The notes under the pieces are model-generated. The model was not told the origin of the DNA. It was given only the letters and a program-made list of their open reading frames with translations, and did no database searches. 27,424 nucleotides of DNA from positions 1-27,424 of the IMG/VR virus record IMGVR_UViG_3300035241_000048. One strand, 5' to 3'. Below, piece after piece: positions 1 through 8,221 of the stretch (position 1 is its first letter; each line of letters begins with the position of its first letter). Both the position numbers and the translations under genes were made by a program. This stretch comes from a virus.

Positions 1-396
1 ATGCCAGCACCCACGGGACTCCAGCAGCGCGGGCAAGCCATCTGGGCCGCTTACGGGGCCGATAGCTTGCCCGCATCGCTTTCCGCACTCGTCGAGGAGA
101 CAGCCAGAACGGCGGATCGGCTCGATAAGCTGGATGCGCTGCTGGCTGGCCGCCGCGACGACTGGGCGTTCATCCTGACCGACGACATGGGCGGAGTGTC
201 GCTCGTTATCGACAAGCTGCTCGGCGAGGCGCGTCAGCAGCAGATGGCGTTCAAGCAGCTTCTAATGGAGCTGCGGCAGGCGGGCTTGAAACCCGAGATG
301 ACAAAGAAGACCGAAGACCAACCGCAAGGACGAGGCGGGATAGTCGATGAGCTTAGGCGCAGGCGTGAGGCAAGACAATCCGAATCTGCGGGCTGA
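1..396 (+). CDS. Terminase small subunit (probable)
   Basis: This 131-residue protein is probably the DNA-recognition subunit of the packaging motor, which binds the packaging site and hands concatemeric DNA to the large subunit. The call rests mainly on position: its 3' end overlaps the start of an unmistakable large terminase by 50 bases. The protein is alpha-helical and charged, with a central helical stretch (about residues 65-95, rich in Gln, Leu and Met) and a very basic tail ending in an Arg-rich run (about residues 115-128). Small terminases diverge fast, and I see no diagnostic residue. The window opens exactly on its ATG, so an upstream start cannot be excluded. Confidence 0.7.
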   Translation: MPAPTGLQQRGQAIWAAYGADSLPASLSALVEETARTADRLDKLDALLAGRRDDWAFILTDDMGGVSLVIDKLLGEARQQQMAFKQLLMELRQAGLKPEMTKKTEDQPQGRGGIVDELRRRREARQSESAG

Positions 397-1888
397 CTGG
401 CGGCCTCGAGTCGCCAACTACCCCGCGCATTCAACAACGGCAGCCAGCGAGGTCATCGACCTCATGGATCAGATCAAGAGGCCGCTCGACCCGTGGCAGC
501 AGTTCGTCTTGCGCCATGGGCTGGGGCAGAACCCAGACCCGGAGTTCGGCGGGCTGAAATGGGCAGCTCCGAACTGCGGATGCTGGGTGCCGCGCCAGAA
601 CGGCAAGGGCGACGTCATCATGGCGCTTGAACTCGGGTGGATGTTCCTGTTCAACGAGCCACTGATCGTCCACTCGGCGCACGAGTACAAAACCGCGCAG
701 GAGTCGTACTTGCGCATCAAGGGCATCGTCGAGAATGAACCCGAGCTGGATCGGTTCGTGAAGCGATACTGGCAGGCCAACGGCGAGCAGGGAATCGAGC
801 TGACTGGCCCGAACGGGAAGGGCACCGGCCCCCGGCTGCGGTTCATGTCTCGGACTAAGAGCGCAGGCAAGGGATTCTCAGCAGGAAAGCTTATCCTGGA
901 TGAAGCCCAGGAGCTGATCGAGCTGCAAATGAAGGCCATCCTGTTCGTGATGTCGGCCCAGCCGAACCGACAGATATGGTACTTCGGCACCCCGCCGACC
1001 GAGGACGACGCCTGGATCTATAACGTCATGGAAGCGGGAGAGGCGGGGCGCCCCGGGTACGCCTGGTTCAACACCGGAATCGAGACGATCGACACGTCGG
1101 ACCGGCTGGCGTGCGAGATCCTGCGCGACCCCCGAACCTGGTACGAGACCAACCCGAGCGCCGGGATCGTCCGGCCCAACGGCACCGGGCTGCGAGAGGA
1201 CGCGATCCGAAGCGAACTGGACACCCTGGGCGCGGGCAAAGTGTTTGCGATGGACCGGCTCGGCATGTGGTTGCCCCGGGCTCGCAGCGAGGGCGACTCA
1301 TCGATCGACCCGCGCGTGTGGGCACAGAGGCGCGCATTCATCGAGCGGCCAGACGACATCGTGGTCGCGTTCTCGGTCAACTCCCGCCGGACGCACGCGA
1401 CTATCACCTTCACTGGGATGATCCGGGGCAAGTGGCGGGTCGGCATCGTCGAGCACCGTCCCGGCACGGACTGGCTGCTGCCCCGGCTGGCCGAGATCAA
1501 ACAGCAGCACAATCCGGTTGCCTTCACGGTGGACTCCAAGAGCGAGACGACCGTGACCGATCTCAAGAACATCGGCATCAAGCTGCCCGAGGACAAGGAC
1601 AGGCCCAAGCGAGGTGACCTGATCCTGCCGACCATGAGCGACGTGGCCACCGCGTTTGGCATGCTCGTGGATGCGGCCAACAACGACCGGATCGAGCACC
1701 ACGATGAACCGCCCCTCAACTCGGCGGTGTCCGCCCCGCCCCGCCCCCTCGCCGGTGGCTCGACCTTCGACCACAAGCGGGGGGTCGAGGTGGGACCTGC
1801 CAATTGCGCCGGGCTGGGGATGTGGGCCTACCGGGAGCGAATCAAGGCCATCGTTTCCACCTACGATCCCCTAGCGAACATCTGGTGA
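347..1888 (+). CDS. Terminase large subunit (ATPase and nuclease)
   Basis: This 513-residue protein is the packaging motor that cuts concatemeric DNA and drives it into the prohead through the portal. The N-terminal ATPase domain has a Walker A-type PRQNGKG at residues 82-88 and a Walker B LILDEA with D185-E186. The C-terminal half (from about 335) should be the RNase H-fold nuclease. At the expected first metal-binding position the strand reads AFSVNS, with Asn345 where an Asp is usual; a later VDSKSE supplies D396. Length is normal for the family. The 347 start is preferred over Met-40 because the PRVANYP and LDPWQ N-terminal region is conserved in actinophage homologues. The gene begins inside the small-subunit gene, implying translational coupling. 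Confidence 0.95.
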   Translation: MSLGAGVRQDNPNLRADWRPRVANYPAHSTTAASEVIDLMDQIKRPLDPWQQFVLRHGLGQNPDPEFGGLKWAAPNCGCWVPRQNGKGDVIMALELGWMFLFNEPLIVHSAHEYKTAQESYLRIKGIVENEPELDRFVKRYWQANGEQGIELTGPNGKGTGPRLRFMSRTKSAGKGFSAGKLILDEAQELIELQMKAILFVMSAQPNRQIWYFGTPPTEDDAWIYNVMEAGEAGRPGYAWFNTGIETIDTSDRLACEILRDPRTWYETNPSAGIVRPNGTGLREDAIRSELDTLGAGKVFAMDRLGMWLPRARSEGDSSIDPRVWAQRRAFIERPDDIVVAFSVNSRRTHATITFTGMIRGKWRVGIVEHRPGTDWLLPRLAEIKQQHNPVAFTVDSKSETTVTDLKNIGIKLPEDKDRPKRGDLILPTMSDVATAFGMLVDAANNDRIEHHDEPPLNSAVSAPPRPLAGGSTFDHKRGVEVGPANCAGLGMWAYRERIKAIVSTYDPLANIW

Positions 1889-1897
1889 CGGCCCGCA

Positions 1898-1906
1898 TGG
1901 TACGCT
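1898..1906 (+). promoter_or_regulatory. Extended -10-like motif TGGTACGCT
   Basis: The motif lies just after the large terminase stop codon and about 30 bases before the next ATG. The same nine bases occur before the endolysin gene (17265-17273), and the shape TGG-TAnnnT matches the stronger early promoters of this phage. No convincing -35 is visible, so this would depend on the TGG extension. It could boost expression of the portal, protease and capsid genes. Confidence 0.35.
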
Positions 1907-1938
1907 CCCATACTAACGATGGTGGACGGGGGGGCGGG

Positions 1939-2121
1939 ATGGCGAGGGCCGCTGGCGCGCTGGCTGCCGCTGTTGGGTTCGTTCTCCGCTACGCCATCCT
2001 GGTCATTCGGGATGCGCTCGGCCCGGTGCTTATTACCCTGGGTGCGAGCATGATTTACCGGCCCCTCGGCTTCATCGTCGCTGGGATTTGGATTATCGCA
2101 CTAGGGTGGAGGCCCCGATGA
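1939..2121 (+). CDS. Small membrane protein
   Basis: This 60-residue protein is almost entirely hydrophobic. One membrane segment covers about residues 8-27 and a second covers about 30-55, with a short basic tail (GWRPR). It sits between large terminase and portal and its stop overlaps the portal start by four bases (ATGA), so it appears translationally coupled to the portal. ATG 1939 follows a purine- and G-rich stretch; an in-frame ATG at 1897 would add 14 hydrophilic residues but overlaps the promoter-like motif. I do not recognise a family. Its position inside the head operon is unusual for a membrane protein. The function is unknown. Confidence 0.65.
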   Translation: MARAAGALAAAVGFVLRYAILVIRDALGPVLITLGASMIYRPLGFIVAGIWIIALGWRPR

Positions 2122-3335
2122 ACCTGCCATGGGGACGCAAGAAAAGCGAGGCCCGGCAGGACTACATCGGCCAATGGCCCTCGCTCCCGCTCGGCTCAAT
2201 CTCGTGGGGCGGTAGCTCGTACCAGGAAGTCGATGCAGTCTCGGGCGAGAACAGCCTGCAGTCGGTCGCCTTCCGTGCCGGAGCCGACCTGATCGCCTCG
2301 CTGGTGTCCGAACTGCCCGTCGATATGTTCGCGGGCAAGGGACCCACCAAGCAAGAGCGCGCTCTGCCCTCCTGGTTGGAAGATCCGGCCGGGGATGGCT
2401 ATGGCCTGGAGGACTGGATCTACCAACTCATCATGAGCTGGATCCTGCGAGGCAATGCATATGGCAATATCCTGGACCAGGGACCGACCGGCATGCTGCG
2501 TCAGGTCGACCTGATGCACCCGGATGCGGTCAGCTCCCGCCTTGAGGGGGGCCGTGCGGTCTGGACGGTGCAGGGCAAGGTCATCCCGAACGATCGGATC
2601 ATGCACAAGCGCGTGAATCCGGTCCCGGGCAGGCTGCTCGGCCTGTCGGCTGTTCAGTCGCACGCCGATACTCTCGGGTTGTCGATTACCACCACCCGAT
2701 TCGGAGTCTCCTGGTTCCAGGACGGCGGGCACCCCGGCGGGCTGCTGTCCAACTCGGAAGCCGACCTGAACGATGAAAACGCCGTCAGGACGGTTAAGGA
2801 CCGCTTCATGGCTGCGCTGTTCGGGTCGCGCGAGCCGCTGGTGCTGGGGCGAGGGTGGAAATACGAACAGATCCAGATCGCCCCAGAGGAATCGCAGTTC
2901 CTCCAGACCCAGCAATGGAGCGCGGCGGAGTGCGCCCGGATTCACGGACCCGGAATCGCCGAGATCCTGGGTTACGAGACCGGTGGCAGCATGACCTACG
3001 CGACCGTGGTGGACCGCGACATCGAGGCGCTCAAATATACGGTGGGCAAGTGGATTCGTCGGGTGGAGCGCGTACTGACCGCATTCACCTCCCGCCCTAC
3101 CTACATCAAGCTCAATCGCGATGCTCTGCTGGAGACCAACGCCATGCAGCGGTGGGCGAAGTACAAGATCGAGTTGGACACCGGCGCGGCGACCATCAAC
3201 GAGATCCGCGAGCGGGAGGACGAGCTGCCCGTCGAGTGGGGCAACGAGCCGATGGCCATCAAAGCAGCGGAGGCAGCCAAGCCGCCCGCAGATCCGAACC
3301 AACCCCCGGCAGACCCCGGACAGGAGGAAAAATGA
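2118..3335 (+). CDS. Portal protein (HK97-type)
   Basis: This 405-residue protein forms the dodecameric ring at the unique capsid vertex through which DNA enters and leaves. The evidence is its position between terminase and protease, its length and its family-like sequence: an N-terminal region with SWGGSSYQEV, the AFRAGADLIASLVSELP helix (about residues 51-67), a central stem/clip region with HGPGIAEILG (about 276-285), and a C-terminal helical region including INEIREREDELP. The tail is Pro/Ala/Gln-rich, as is common. ATG 2118 has GGAGG upstream and overlaps the preceding stop (ATGA); its own stop overlaps the protease start in the same way. Confidence 0.93.
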   Translation: MNLPWGRKKSEARQDYIGQWPSLPLGSISWGGSSYQEVDAVSGENSLQSVAFRAGADLIASLVSELPVDMFAGKGPTKQERALPSWLEDPAGDGYGLEDWIYQLIMSWILRGNAYGNILDQGPTGMLRQVDLMHPDAVSSRLEGGRAVWTVQGKVIPNDRIMHKRVNPVPGRLLGLSAVQSHADTLGLSITTTRFGVSWFQDGGHPGGLLSNSEADLNDENAVRTVKDRFMAALFGSREPLVLGRGWKYEQIQIAPEESQFLQTQQWSAAECARIHGPGIAEILGYETGGSMTYATVVDRDIEALKYTVGKWIRRVERVLTAFTSRPTYIKLNRDALLETNAMQRWAKYKIELDTGAATINEIREREDELPVEWGNEPMAIKAAEAAKPPADPNQPPADPGQEEK

Positions 3336-4132
3336 GAATCAAGGGCCTTCCGCTCGTCCGATCGGGCCTGCTGCGCGCTGACGACCAGGAAACGGACGGA
3401 CTGGGCACGCTCAACGTCCGTTTCTCCCCGTTCAACACATGGTACGAGATCAACTCGTTCTGGGAGGGCAGGTTCCTGGAGCGCACGGTCCCCGGCACCT
3501 TCCGCAAGACGATCCAGGACGCGCGGCGCAGCGACGGCCTGTTCAATACCAAGGTGCTGTTCAACCACGGCATGGACTTCAACATCGGGGACAAGGTGCT
3601 CACCGTCCCCAGTCGATTCGCCGAGGTGAACGACGAGGAGTACCACGGGCCGGAGCTGGAAGGCAGCCTGCTCGACACCAGCTACAACCGGGATTTGCTG
3701 CCCGGCTTGCGCGCCGGGGCATACGGATCTAGCTTCATGTTCGAGGTCATCCGCGAGTCGTGGGACAACGAGCCTGAGGCCAGCGACCACAACCCGGAGG
3801 GTCTGCCCGAGCGGACCATCCAGGAAGCCCGCACCTTCGAGGCCGGGCCGGTCACCTGGCCTGCTTCTCCGACCGCGACGGCAGGCATGCGCTCGATCGC
3901 CGGGACCGACCGGTGGATGGAGCGAGTTCAGGCCCGCGATGGACGCCGCTTCGACGATCTGGTACGATCGTTCGAAGCATACAGAACCATGTACAAGACC
4001 CGCGATTACCGGCAGGTTACCCCGACACCCGGCCCCGAAGAGGAGCCGCGCCGTCAGGTCGAGTTGGACGCGAACCAAAGGAAACTGGCGCTGCGTAGGC
4101 GTCGCCTCGATCTCATGAGCAGAGGACGGTAA
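3332..4132 (+). CDS. Prohead maturation protease (HK97/U35-like)
   Basis: This 266-residue serine protease is expected to be packaged in the prohead and to remove the scaffolding part of the capsid protein before expansion. The herpesvirus-assemblin-like fold is suggested by VLFNHG with the candidate catalytic His79 and by GAYGSSFMFEV with the candidate nucleophile Ser134 just before Phe-Met-Phe, the usual spacing for U35 proteases. The conserved ERTVPGTF near residues 50-57 is also typical. The last 80 residues are charged and probably a tail that guides incorporation. ATG 3332 follows GGAGG and overlaps the portal stop by four bases. The capsid gene starts two bases after its stop. Confidence 0.93.
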   Translation: MRIKGLPLVRSGLLRADDQETDGLGTLNVRFSPFNTWYEINSFWEGRFLERTVPGTFRKTIQDARRSDGLFNTKVLFNHGMDFNIGDKVLTVPSRFAEVNDEEYHGPELEGSLLDTSYNRDLLPGLRAGAYGSSFMFEVIRESWDNEPEASDHNPEGLPERTIQEARTFEAGPVTWPASPTATAGMRSIAGTDRWMERVQARDGRRFDDLVRSFEAYRTMYKTRDYRQVTPTPGPEEEPRRQVELDANQRKLALRRRRLDLMSRGR

Positions 4133-4134
4133 TC

Positions 4135-5613
4135 ATGGACGAGCTGGAGAAGCTCGCAGCCCGGCAGCGGGAGCTGCTCGACCTGATGGAGGCGGTGAAC
4201 ACCGACCTGGCGGACGAGACGCGCTCCGCCGAGGTCCGTTCCGCCGACCAGAGGGCGTGGGACGACTACGAGCGCGAGTTCAAGGACAACGAGGCCAAGG
4301 AGACGCAGATCCGGGCCTCGATGCAGTCCCGCGAGCAGCGCGAGGCTCGGGTCCGCGAGGCGCGTGCCAAGTGGGCCGGTACCCAGGTCGCCCCCGGCAA
4401 GGCCGCCGGATCGGACCTGTACAACGTCGACTACCGCCACATGGGCGACGAGGGCACCCACCGGCGTTGGATCGACAACGCCAACCGGGTCCTGGACGAG
4501 CAGGGCGTCGCGGATCACCTCCGCTCCGACCAGAGGGCGCGTCTCGAAAAGACGCTGCGGACCAAGAACGGCGACACGGACGGCGAGCTGCTGGCTGCCT
4601 TCACCATCGCCACCTCGAACCCGCACTACCGCTCGGCGTTCCAGAAGGCCAGTTCGGGTCTGTCGCCGGTGTTCACGGCTGAGGAGGCGCGCGCGGTTCG
4701 CGACGTGGCCTACCTCAAGCGGGCGATGAGCATCGGTACGCAGAGCGCGGGCGGCTACGCCGTGCCGGTCGTGATCGACCCGACCATCATCCTGACCGCG
4801 CAGGGGTCGGCCAACGACATCCTGCGGCTGGCCCGGGTCGAGACGATCACCAACGACCGGTGGAAGGGCCTTTCGTCGGCCGGTGTCACTTGGAAGTTCG
4901 ACGCTGAGGCGGCGGCTGCCACGGACAACAGCCCGACCATCGCGCAGCCCGAGATCCAGACCAAGCGAGCGGATGGTTTCATCCCGTTCTCGATCGAGAT
5001 CGGGCAGGACTGGCCCGGTTTCGCCGAGCGCATGGCGGATCTGCTGGGTTCCGGATACGAGGAACTGCTCGCCGAGAAGCTCACGACCGGTACCGGCGCG
5101 AACGTTCCGACCGGCATCCTGTCGCGGCTCGCCGCGCAGACCAGCCCGGATGTGTCGACGGCCCTGACCTCCGCTGGCGTGCTGTCGGGTGCGGACCTGT
5201 ACGACATCTGGGCGCGGCTGCCGCAGCGGCACCGGCGCAAGCCGAGCACGGCCTGGATGTCCTCGACCGACATGCAGAACGCGGTCCGGCAGCTCGGCAC
5301 GGTGGACCCGAACTTCACGGTCAACATCACCGAGGCCGAGATCCCCCGGCTGTTCGGCAAAGAATACCCGATGAACGACTACTTCCCGGACCTGACCTCG
5401 GGTACGGCGGCTGCGAACCTGATGGTCGTCGGCAACTGGCAGGGCTACCTGGTCGCGCAGCGGGCGGGCATGAACATCGAGTTCATCCCGATGCTGTTCG
5501 ACGTCACCAACAACCGGCCGACCGGCCAGCGCGGGTGGTTCGCCTACGCTCGGGTCGGCGCGGACGTGGTGGACCCGACCGCGTTCCAGTTGCTCCAGAA
5601 CAAGACCAGCTGA
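4135..5613 (+). CDS. Major capsid protein (HK97 fold) with N-terminal scaffold domain
   Basis: This 492-residue protein is the main shell subunit. Residues 1 to about 85 are a charged, heptad-rich coiled coil that matches the delta/scaffold domain found in HK97-type capsid proteins and is likely cut off by the protease encoded just upstream. The mature part (from roughly residue 160-200) has family-like features, including GGYAVPVVIDPTI, the GYEELLAEKLTTGTG stretch, AWMSSTDMQNAVRQL, and the C-terminal GNWQGYLVAQRAGMNIEF segment. The ribosome site AGAGGA lies eight to nine bases before the ATG. A strong terminator hairpin directly follows, as expected for a very highly expressed gene. Confidence 0.95.
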   Translation: MDELEKLAARQRELLDLMEAVNTDLADETRSAEVRSADQRAWDDYEREFKDNEAKETQIRASMQSREQREARVREARAKWAGTQVAPGKAAGSDLYNVDYRHMGDEGTHRRWIDNANRVLDEQGVADHLRSDQRARLEKTLRTKNGDTDGELLAAFTIATSNPHYRSAFQKASSGLSPVFTAEEARAVRDVAYLKRAMSIGTQSAGGYAVPVVIDPTIILTAQGSANDILRLARVETITNDRWKGLSSAGVTWKFDAEAAAATDNSPTIAQPEIQTKRADGFIPFSIEIGQDWPGFAERMADLLGSGYEELLAEKLTTGTGANVPTGILSRLAAQTSPDVSTALTSAGVLSGADLYDIWARLPQRHRRKPSTAWMSSTDMQNAVRQLGTVDPNFTVNITEAEIPRLFGKEYPMNDYFPDLTSGTAAANLMVVGNWQGYLVAQRAGMNIEFIPMLFDVTNNRPTGQRGWFAYARVGADVVDPTAFQLLQNKTS

Positions 5614-5630
5614 CCTTCCACATCGAACTG

Positions 5631-5666
5631 CCACCGGCCCCTGGTCTCGTCCCCAGGGGCCGGTGG
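5631..5666 (+). terminator. Terminator hairpin after capsid gene
   Basis: A perfect 14-bp inverted repeat (CCACCGGCCCCTGG at 5631-5644, its complement at 5653-5666) encloses an 8-base loop, 17 bases after the capsid stop. There is no long U run, as is usual in high-GC actinobacteria. It may terminate partially or protect the capsid mRNA 3' end, since head and tail genes continue downstream. Confidence 0.8.
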
Positions 5667-5674
5667 TATATACT
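5664..5674 (+). promoter_or_regulatory. Promoter-like TGGTATATACT overlapping the terminator arm
   Basis: The last bases of the terminator arm merge into TGG-TATATA/TATACT, an AT-rich -10-like box in otherwise GC-rich DNA. It lies about 28 bases before the ATG at 5702. The layout (hairpin followed directly by an extended -10) is the same as in the small-gene cassettes at 23005-24720. Confidence 0.5.
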
Positions 5675-5701
5675 GGGCCAATCACACTCCGAGGAGGAGA
5701 T

Positions 5702-5989
5702 ATGGTAGTGCAAAAGGGCGACGGCCCGAACGAGATGTACGCCAAGATCGGCGGGGTCGTCCGCTGGTCCGGCGGCACCACGGTCCTGAGGGCCGGGCAG
5801 TCGATCGAGGAGAACCACCCGCTGATCGAGGAACGCCCGGATCTGTTCACGTACGAGGGACCGGGTGCCAGCATCCGGGGCACCGAGAAGCCGAGGGTCG
5901 AGCGGGCCACGCAGGCACCCGGCGAGACCCGGCAGGTCCGCATCCCGCAGAAGCGGGCAGCCAAGAAGGGCGACAGCGGGGATGAGTGA
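5702..5989 (+). CDS. Small head-region protein, unknown
   Basis: This 95-residue protein lies between the capsid gene and the glycosylation module. It has a beta-rich N-terminal half with a VVRWSGGTTVLRAGQ turn and HPLIEERPDLF around residues 40-50, then a basic, Lys/Arg-rich tail ending in an acidic stretch. Proteins of this size and position are often capsid decoration or head-completion proteins, but I see no diagnostic motif. ATG 5702 is chosen because a very strong GAGGAGGAG site lies five to seven bases upstream; a longer frame would run into the terminator. It may have its own promoter. The 3' end overlaps the next gene by eight bases. Confidence 0.8.
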   Translation: MVVQKGDGPNEMYAKIGGVVRWSGGTTVLRAGQSIEENHPLIEERPDLFTYEGPGASIRGTEKPRVERATQAPGETRQVRIPQKRAAKKGDSGDE

Positions 5990-6830
5990 CGCGGGGGCGC
6001 CGGAGCGCCTGGAGGACGAGACGGGTACCGACACCCCCAGCACCACCCCCCCGTTCGCGGGAGAAAGTGCGAGACCCCCCGGCTGGGTGCCCGTGGGCGG
6101 GGTGCAGGTAGCCTACCCCCATGGGAGCCGGGTCTCGCACTCGTTCCACATGAGCTTGATGCAGCTCGTGGGGTACGACGCGGCAATTGGGTCCGGTCTG
6201 CTGCAAGGCACGGGCGGCCCGCTGGCCATCTCGTGTTCCGGGCCACACGGCCTGGTCGAGGGCAGGAACCTGGCGGTGCGCCGCTTCCTGGACGAGACCG
6301 AGCTGGAATGGCTCTGGTTCATCGACACGGACATGGGCTTCGCGCCCGACACACTGGAGCGGCTCTGGTTGGCTGCCGATCCGGTCAACGCGCCGGTCGT
6401 CGGTGGACTCTGCTTCGCTATGAAGCATGTCGGCAATGACGGCATGGGCGGGTTCAAGGTGATGCCGCTGCCTACGCTGTTCAAGCTGGCTAAGACCACC
6501 GACGGCGTGGTTGGGTTCGTCAATCGATTCACGTATCCCGAGGACTCGATGTTGCAGGTGGCCGGTACCGGCGCGGCCTGCATTCTCATCCACCGATCCA
6601 TCCTCGAGGGCATTCGGGCCAAACATGGCGACTCGTGGTTCGATCTGGTGTCCTACGAGAACGGCAAGACCGTCAGCGAGGACCTGTCGTTCTGCTGGCG
6701 AGTCGGCGACCTCGGAGCGCCGATCTTCGTACACACCGGCATCAAGATCACTCACCACAAGGAGCTGTGGCTCGGGGCGGACGACTATGTCATGCCCGAG
6801 CGTGAGCCGCAGTACCGGGAGGTCAAATGA
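5982..6830 (+). CDS. Glycosyltransferase (GT-A, GT2-like)
   Basis: This 282-residue protein is a probable sugar transferase. The core resembles GT-A enzymes: GLVEGRNLAVRRFLD (about residues 88-102) precedes WLWFIDTDMGF (about 107-117), whose Asp-Thr-Asp is the DxD motif that binds metal and nucleotide-sugar. GTGAACILIHRSIL and SEDLSFCWRV downstream fit the acceptor region, Glu-Asp being a likely catalytic acid pair. The first ~45 residues are Pro/Thr/Gly-rich and probably disordered. The gene overlaps the next one (a methyltransferase) by ATGA. The target is inferred to be a phage protein such as capsid or tail, because the module sits in the head operon; modification of a host glycan is the alternative. 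Confidence 0.85.
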   Translation: MSDAGAPERLEDETGTDTPSTTPPFAGESARPPGWVPVGGVQVAYPHGSRVSHSFHMSLMQLVGYDAAIGSGLLQGTGGPLAISCSGPHGLVEGRNLAVRRFLDETELEWLWFIDTDMGFAPDTLERLWLAADPVNAPVVGGLCFAMKHVGNDGMGGFKVMPLPTLFKLAKTTDGVVGFVNRFTYPEDSMLQVAGTGAACILIHRSILEGIRAKHGDSWFDLVSYENGKTVSEDLSFCWRVGDLGAPIFVHTGIKITHHKELWLGADDYVMPEREPQYREVK

Positions 6831-7522
6831 CCATGGATCTGGGGCCGTTCTTCGGCGGTCTGCTGCAATACGACATCGCGCCGCTGCCGAACTGGGACAG
6901 CGACGGCACTTTCTCCACTTTCGAGACCGATACCTTCCGGGCGTTCACCCCGGTCGGGCAGACGGAGATCCAGAAATGCGAGGATGACCTCGACCGGTAC
7001 CGGGAGCTGATCGATATCAGTCAACCCGACATCGTGATCGAGACAGGCACCAGATACGGCGGGTCCGCCCTCTGGTTCCGTGACCAGGGTCTGCAGGTCA
7101 TCAGCATCGACGTGGCCCCCGCGTGGCGCAAGCAGCCATCCCATCTCGGCATCTCGTTCATGCGAGGCAGCTCGCTCGACCCCGCGATGGTCTCGAATGT
7201 CTTGCCCCTGATCCGGGGTAAACGGACCATGGTGAGTCTCGACTCCGACCACTCGTCGCCGCACGTCCAGGCCGAGATGGCAATGTACGGTCCCCTGATT
7301 TCCCCGGGCTGTTACATGGTCGTTGAGGACGGCTGCTTCGATATGTGGGAGCCCAAGAAGGCCCGAGTCGGCGGGCACGGCATCCCGAAGTTCGGTGGGC
7401 CGCTGCACGCCATCTCGACCTCGGGCATCCAACACAACAAGCAGTGGTGGCGAGATGAGTCTCTGGAAGGAAGGACCGGCATATCGCACAGCCCGGCTGG
7501 TTGGTGGCGCAAGCATGAATAA
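6827..7522 (+). CDS. CmcI-like SAM-dependent methyltransferase
   Basis: This 231-residue protein resembles the cephalosporin hydroxylase (CmcI)/rhamnosyl O-methyltransferase family, whose members methylate sugars or secondary metabolites. The Rossmann start PDIVIETGTRYGGSALWF (about residues 66-83) is the SAM-binding loop; VISIDVAP is the acidic strand-2 region; MVSLDSDHSSPHVQAE and SPGCYMVVEDGCFD match the conserved metal and catalytic part of the family. It starts with ATGA coupling to the glycosyltransferase and overlaps the next one by eight bases, so the three are likely made together. The probable job is methylating a sugar placed by the flanking transferases; this is inferred from context. 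Confidence 0.85.
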   Translation: MTMDLGPFFGGLLQYDIAPLPNWDSDGTFSTFETDTFRAFTPVGQTEIQKCEDDLDRYRELIDISQPDIVIETGTRYGGSALWFRDQGLQVISIDVAPAWRKQPSHLGISFMRGSSLDPAMVSNVLPLIRGKRTMVSLDSDHSSPHVQAEMAMYGPLISPGCYMVVEDGCFDMWEPKKARVGGHGIPKFGGPLHAISTSGIQHNKQWWRDESLEGRTGISHSPAGWWRKHE

Positions 7523-8219
7523 GCCAGCCCGGATTGCGATGGTCGTCCCAACCCGGGGCAGGCCCCATTCGGTCGCTCGGATGGCTCGGGCGTGGACCGA
7601 GACCGGCGGCTGGAAGGGCGCCGACCTGTGGTGGGCGATCGATGCCGACGACCCCGAGATGGGGGAGTACATCAAGCAGATGCACGACCACGGGCACAAG
7701 CTGATGCACATCGCGGGTGAGTGGGAGCCGATGGTGCCCAAGCTCAATCGGGTGGCCAAGGTGCTCGCCGAGCAATACGCCTACGTCGGCTTCATGGGGG
7801 ACGACCACCTCCCGCGTACCTTCGACTGGTCGTTCGACATCACGAGTGAGCTGCTGTTCGGTCAGAGGCCCCGGATTGTCTACGGGCGCGACGGCCTGCA
7901 AGACCAGCGGCTCGCGACCTGGTGGGTCATGGACTCGCGTATCGTGCTCGCCCTGGGCCGGATGGTGCCCGCCGACGTCCAGCACCTGTATTGTGACAAC
8001 GCAATCATGGATTTGGGGCGGCAGGCGGGGTGCCTGGACTACATGGAATCGATCTTGATCGAGCACATGCACCCTGTCGCGGGCAAGGCGCCGTGGGACG
8101 ACGGGCATCGCCGGGTCAATCGCAAGCAGCAGTACGAGCGGGATCGGGCCGCGTACTCAGCCTGGGTCGGCAGCCAGCTTGCCTCGGATGTTAGGCTGGT
8201 GCAGCAGATCGGAGGGTAG
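7515..8219 (+). CDS. Second glycosyltransferase-like protein (GT-A fold)
   Basis: This 234-residue protein opens with IAMVVPTRGRPHSVARMARAW, the nucleotide-binding start of GT-A transferases. Residues 40-45 carry DADDPE, and FMGDDHLPRTFDW (about residues 92-104) supplies a second acidic pair that is the better DxD candidate. The remainder contains RIVYGRDGLQDQRLATWWVM and a conserved-looking DNAIMDLG. It is shorter than full-length GT2 enzymes. It overlaps the methyltransferase by eight bases and is followed two bases later by a connector gene. A second transferase acting in series with the first is the simplest reading; enzyme specificity cannot be read from sequence. Confidence 0.78.
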   Translation: MNKPARIAMVVPTRGRPHSVARMARAWTETGGWKGADLWWAIDADDPEMGEYIKQMHDHGHKLMHIAGEWEPMVPKLNRVAKVLAEQYAYVGFMGDDHLPRTFDWSFDITSELLFGQRPRIVYGRDGLQDQRLATWWVMDSRIVLALGRMVPADVQHLYCDNAIMDLGRQAGCLDYMESILIEHMHPVAGKAPWDDGHRRVNRKQQYERDRAAYSAWVGSQLASDVRLVQQIGG

Positions 8220-8221
8220 AT

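Noticed and set aside
2855-3331. N-terminal extension of the prohead protease frame
   Set aside because: The stretch is a shadow of the portal gene; the ATG at 3332 has GGAGG and overlaps the portal stop in the usual ATGA form.
3959-3970. TGGTACGAT, like the extended -10 motif
   Set aside because: It lies inside the prohead protease coding sequence, with no leader, no -35 and no gene start nearby except the capsid gene 170 bases away.
4054-6246. 730-codon open frame on the minus strand opposite protease, capsid and glycosyltransferase genes
   Set aside because: It is antisense to well-supported genes, is Arg/Pro/Gly/Leu-rich without any recognisable domain, has no ribosome site, and is expected from GC-rich codon use.
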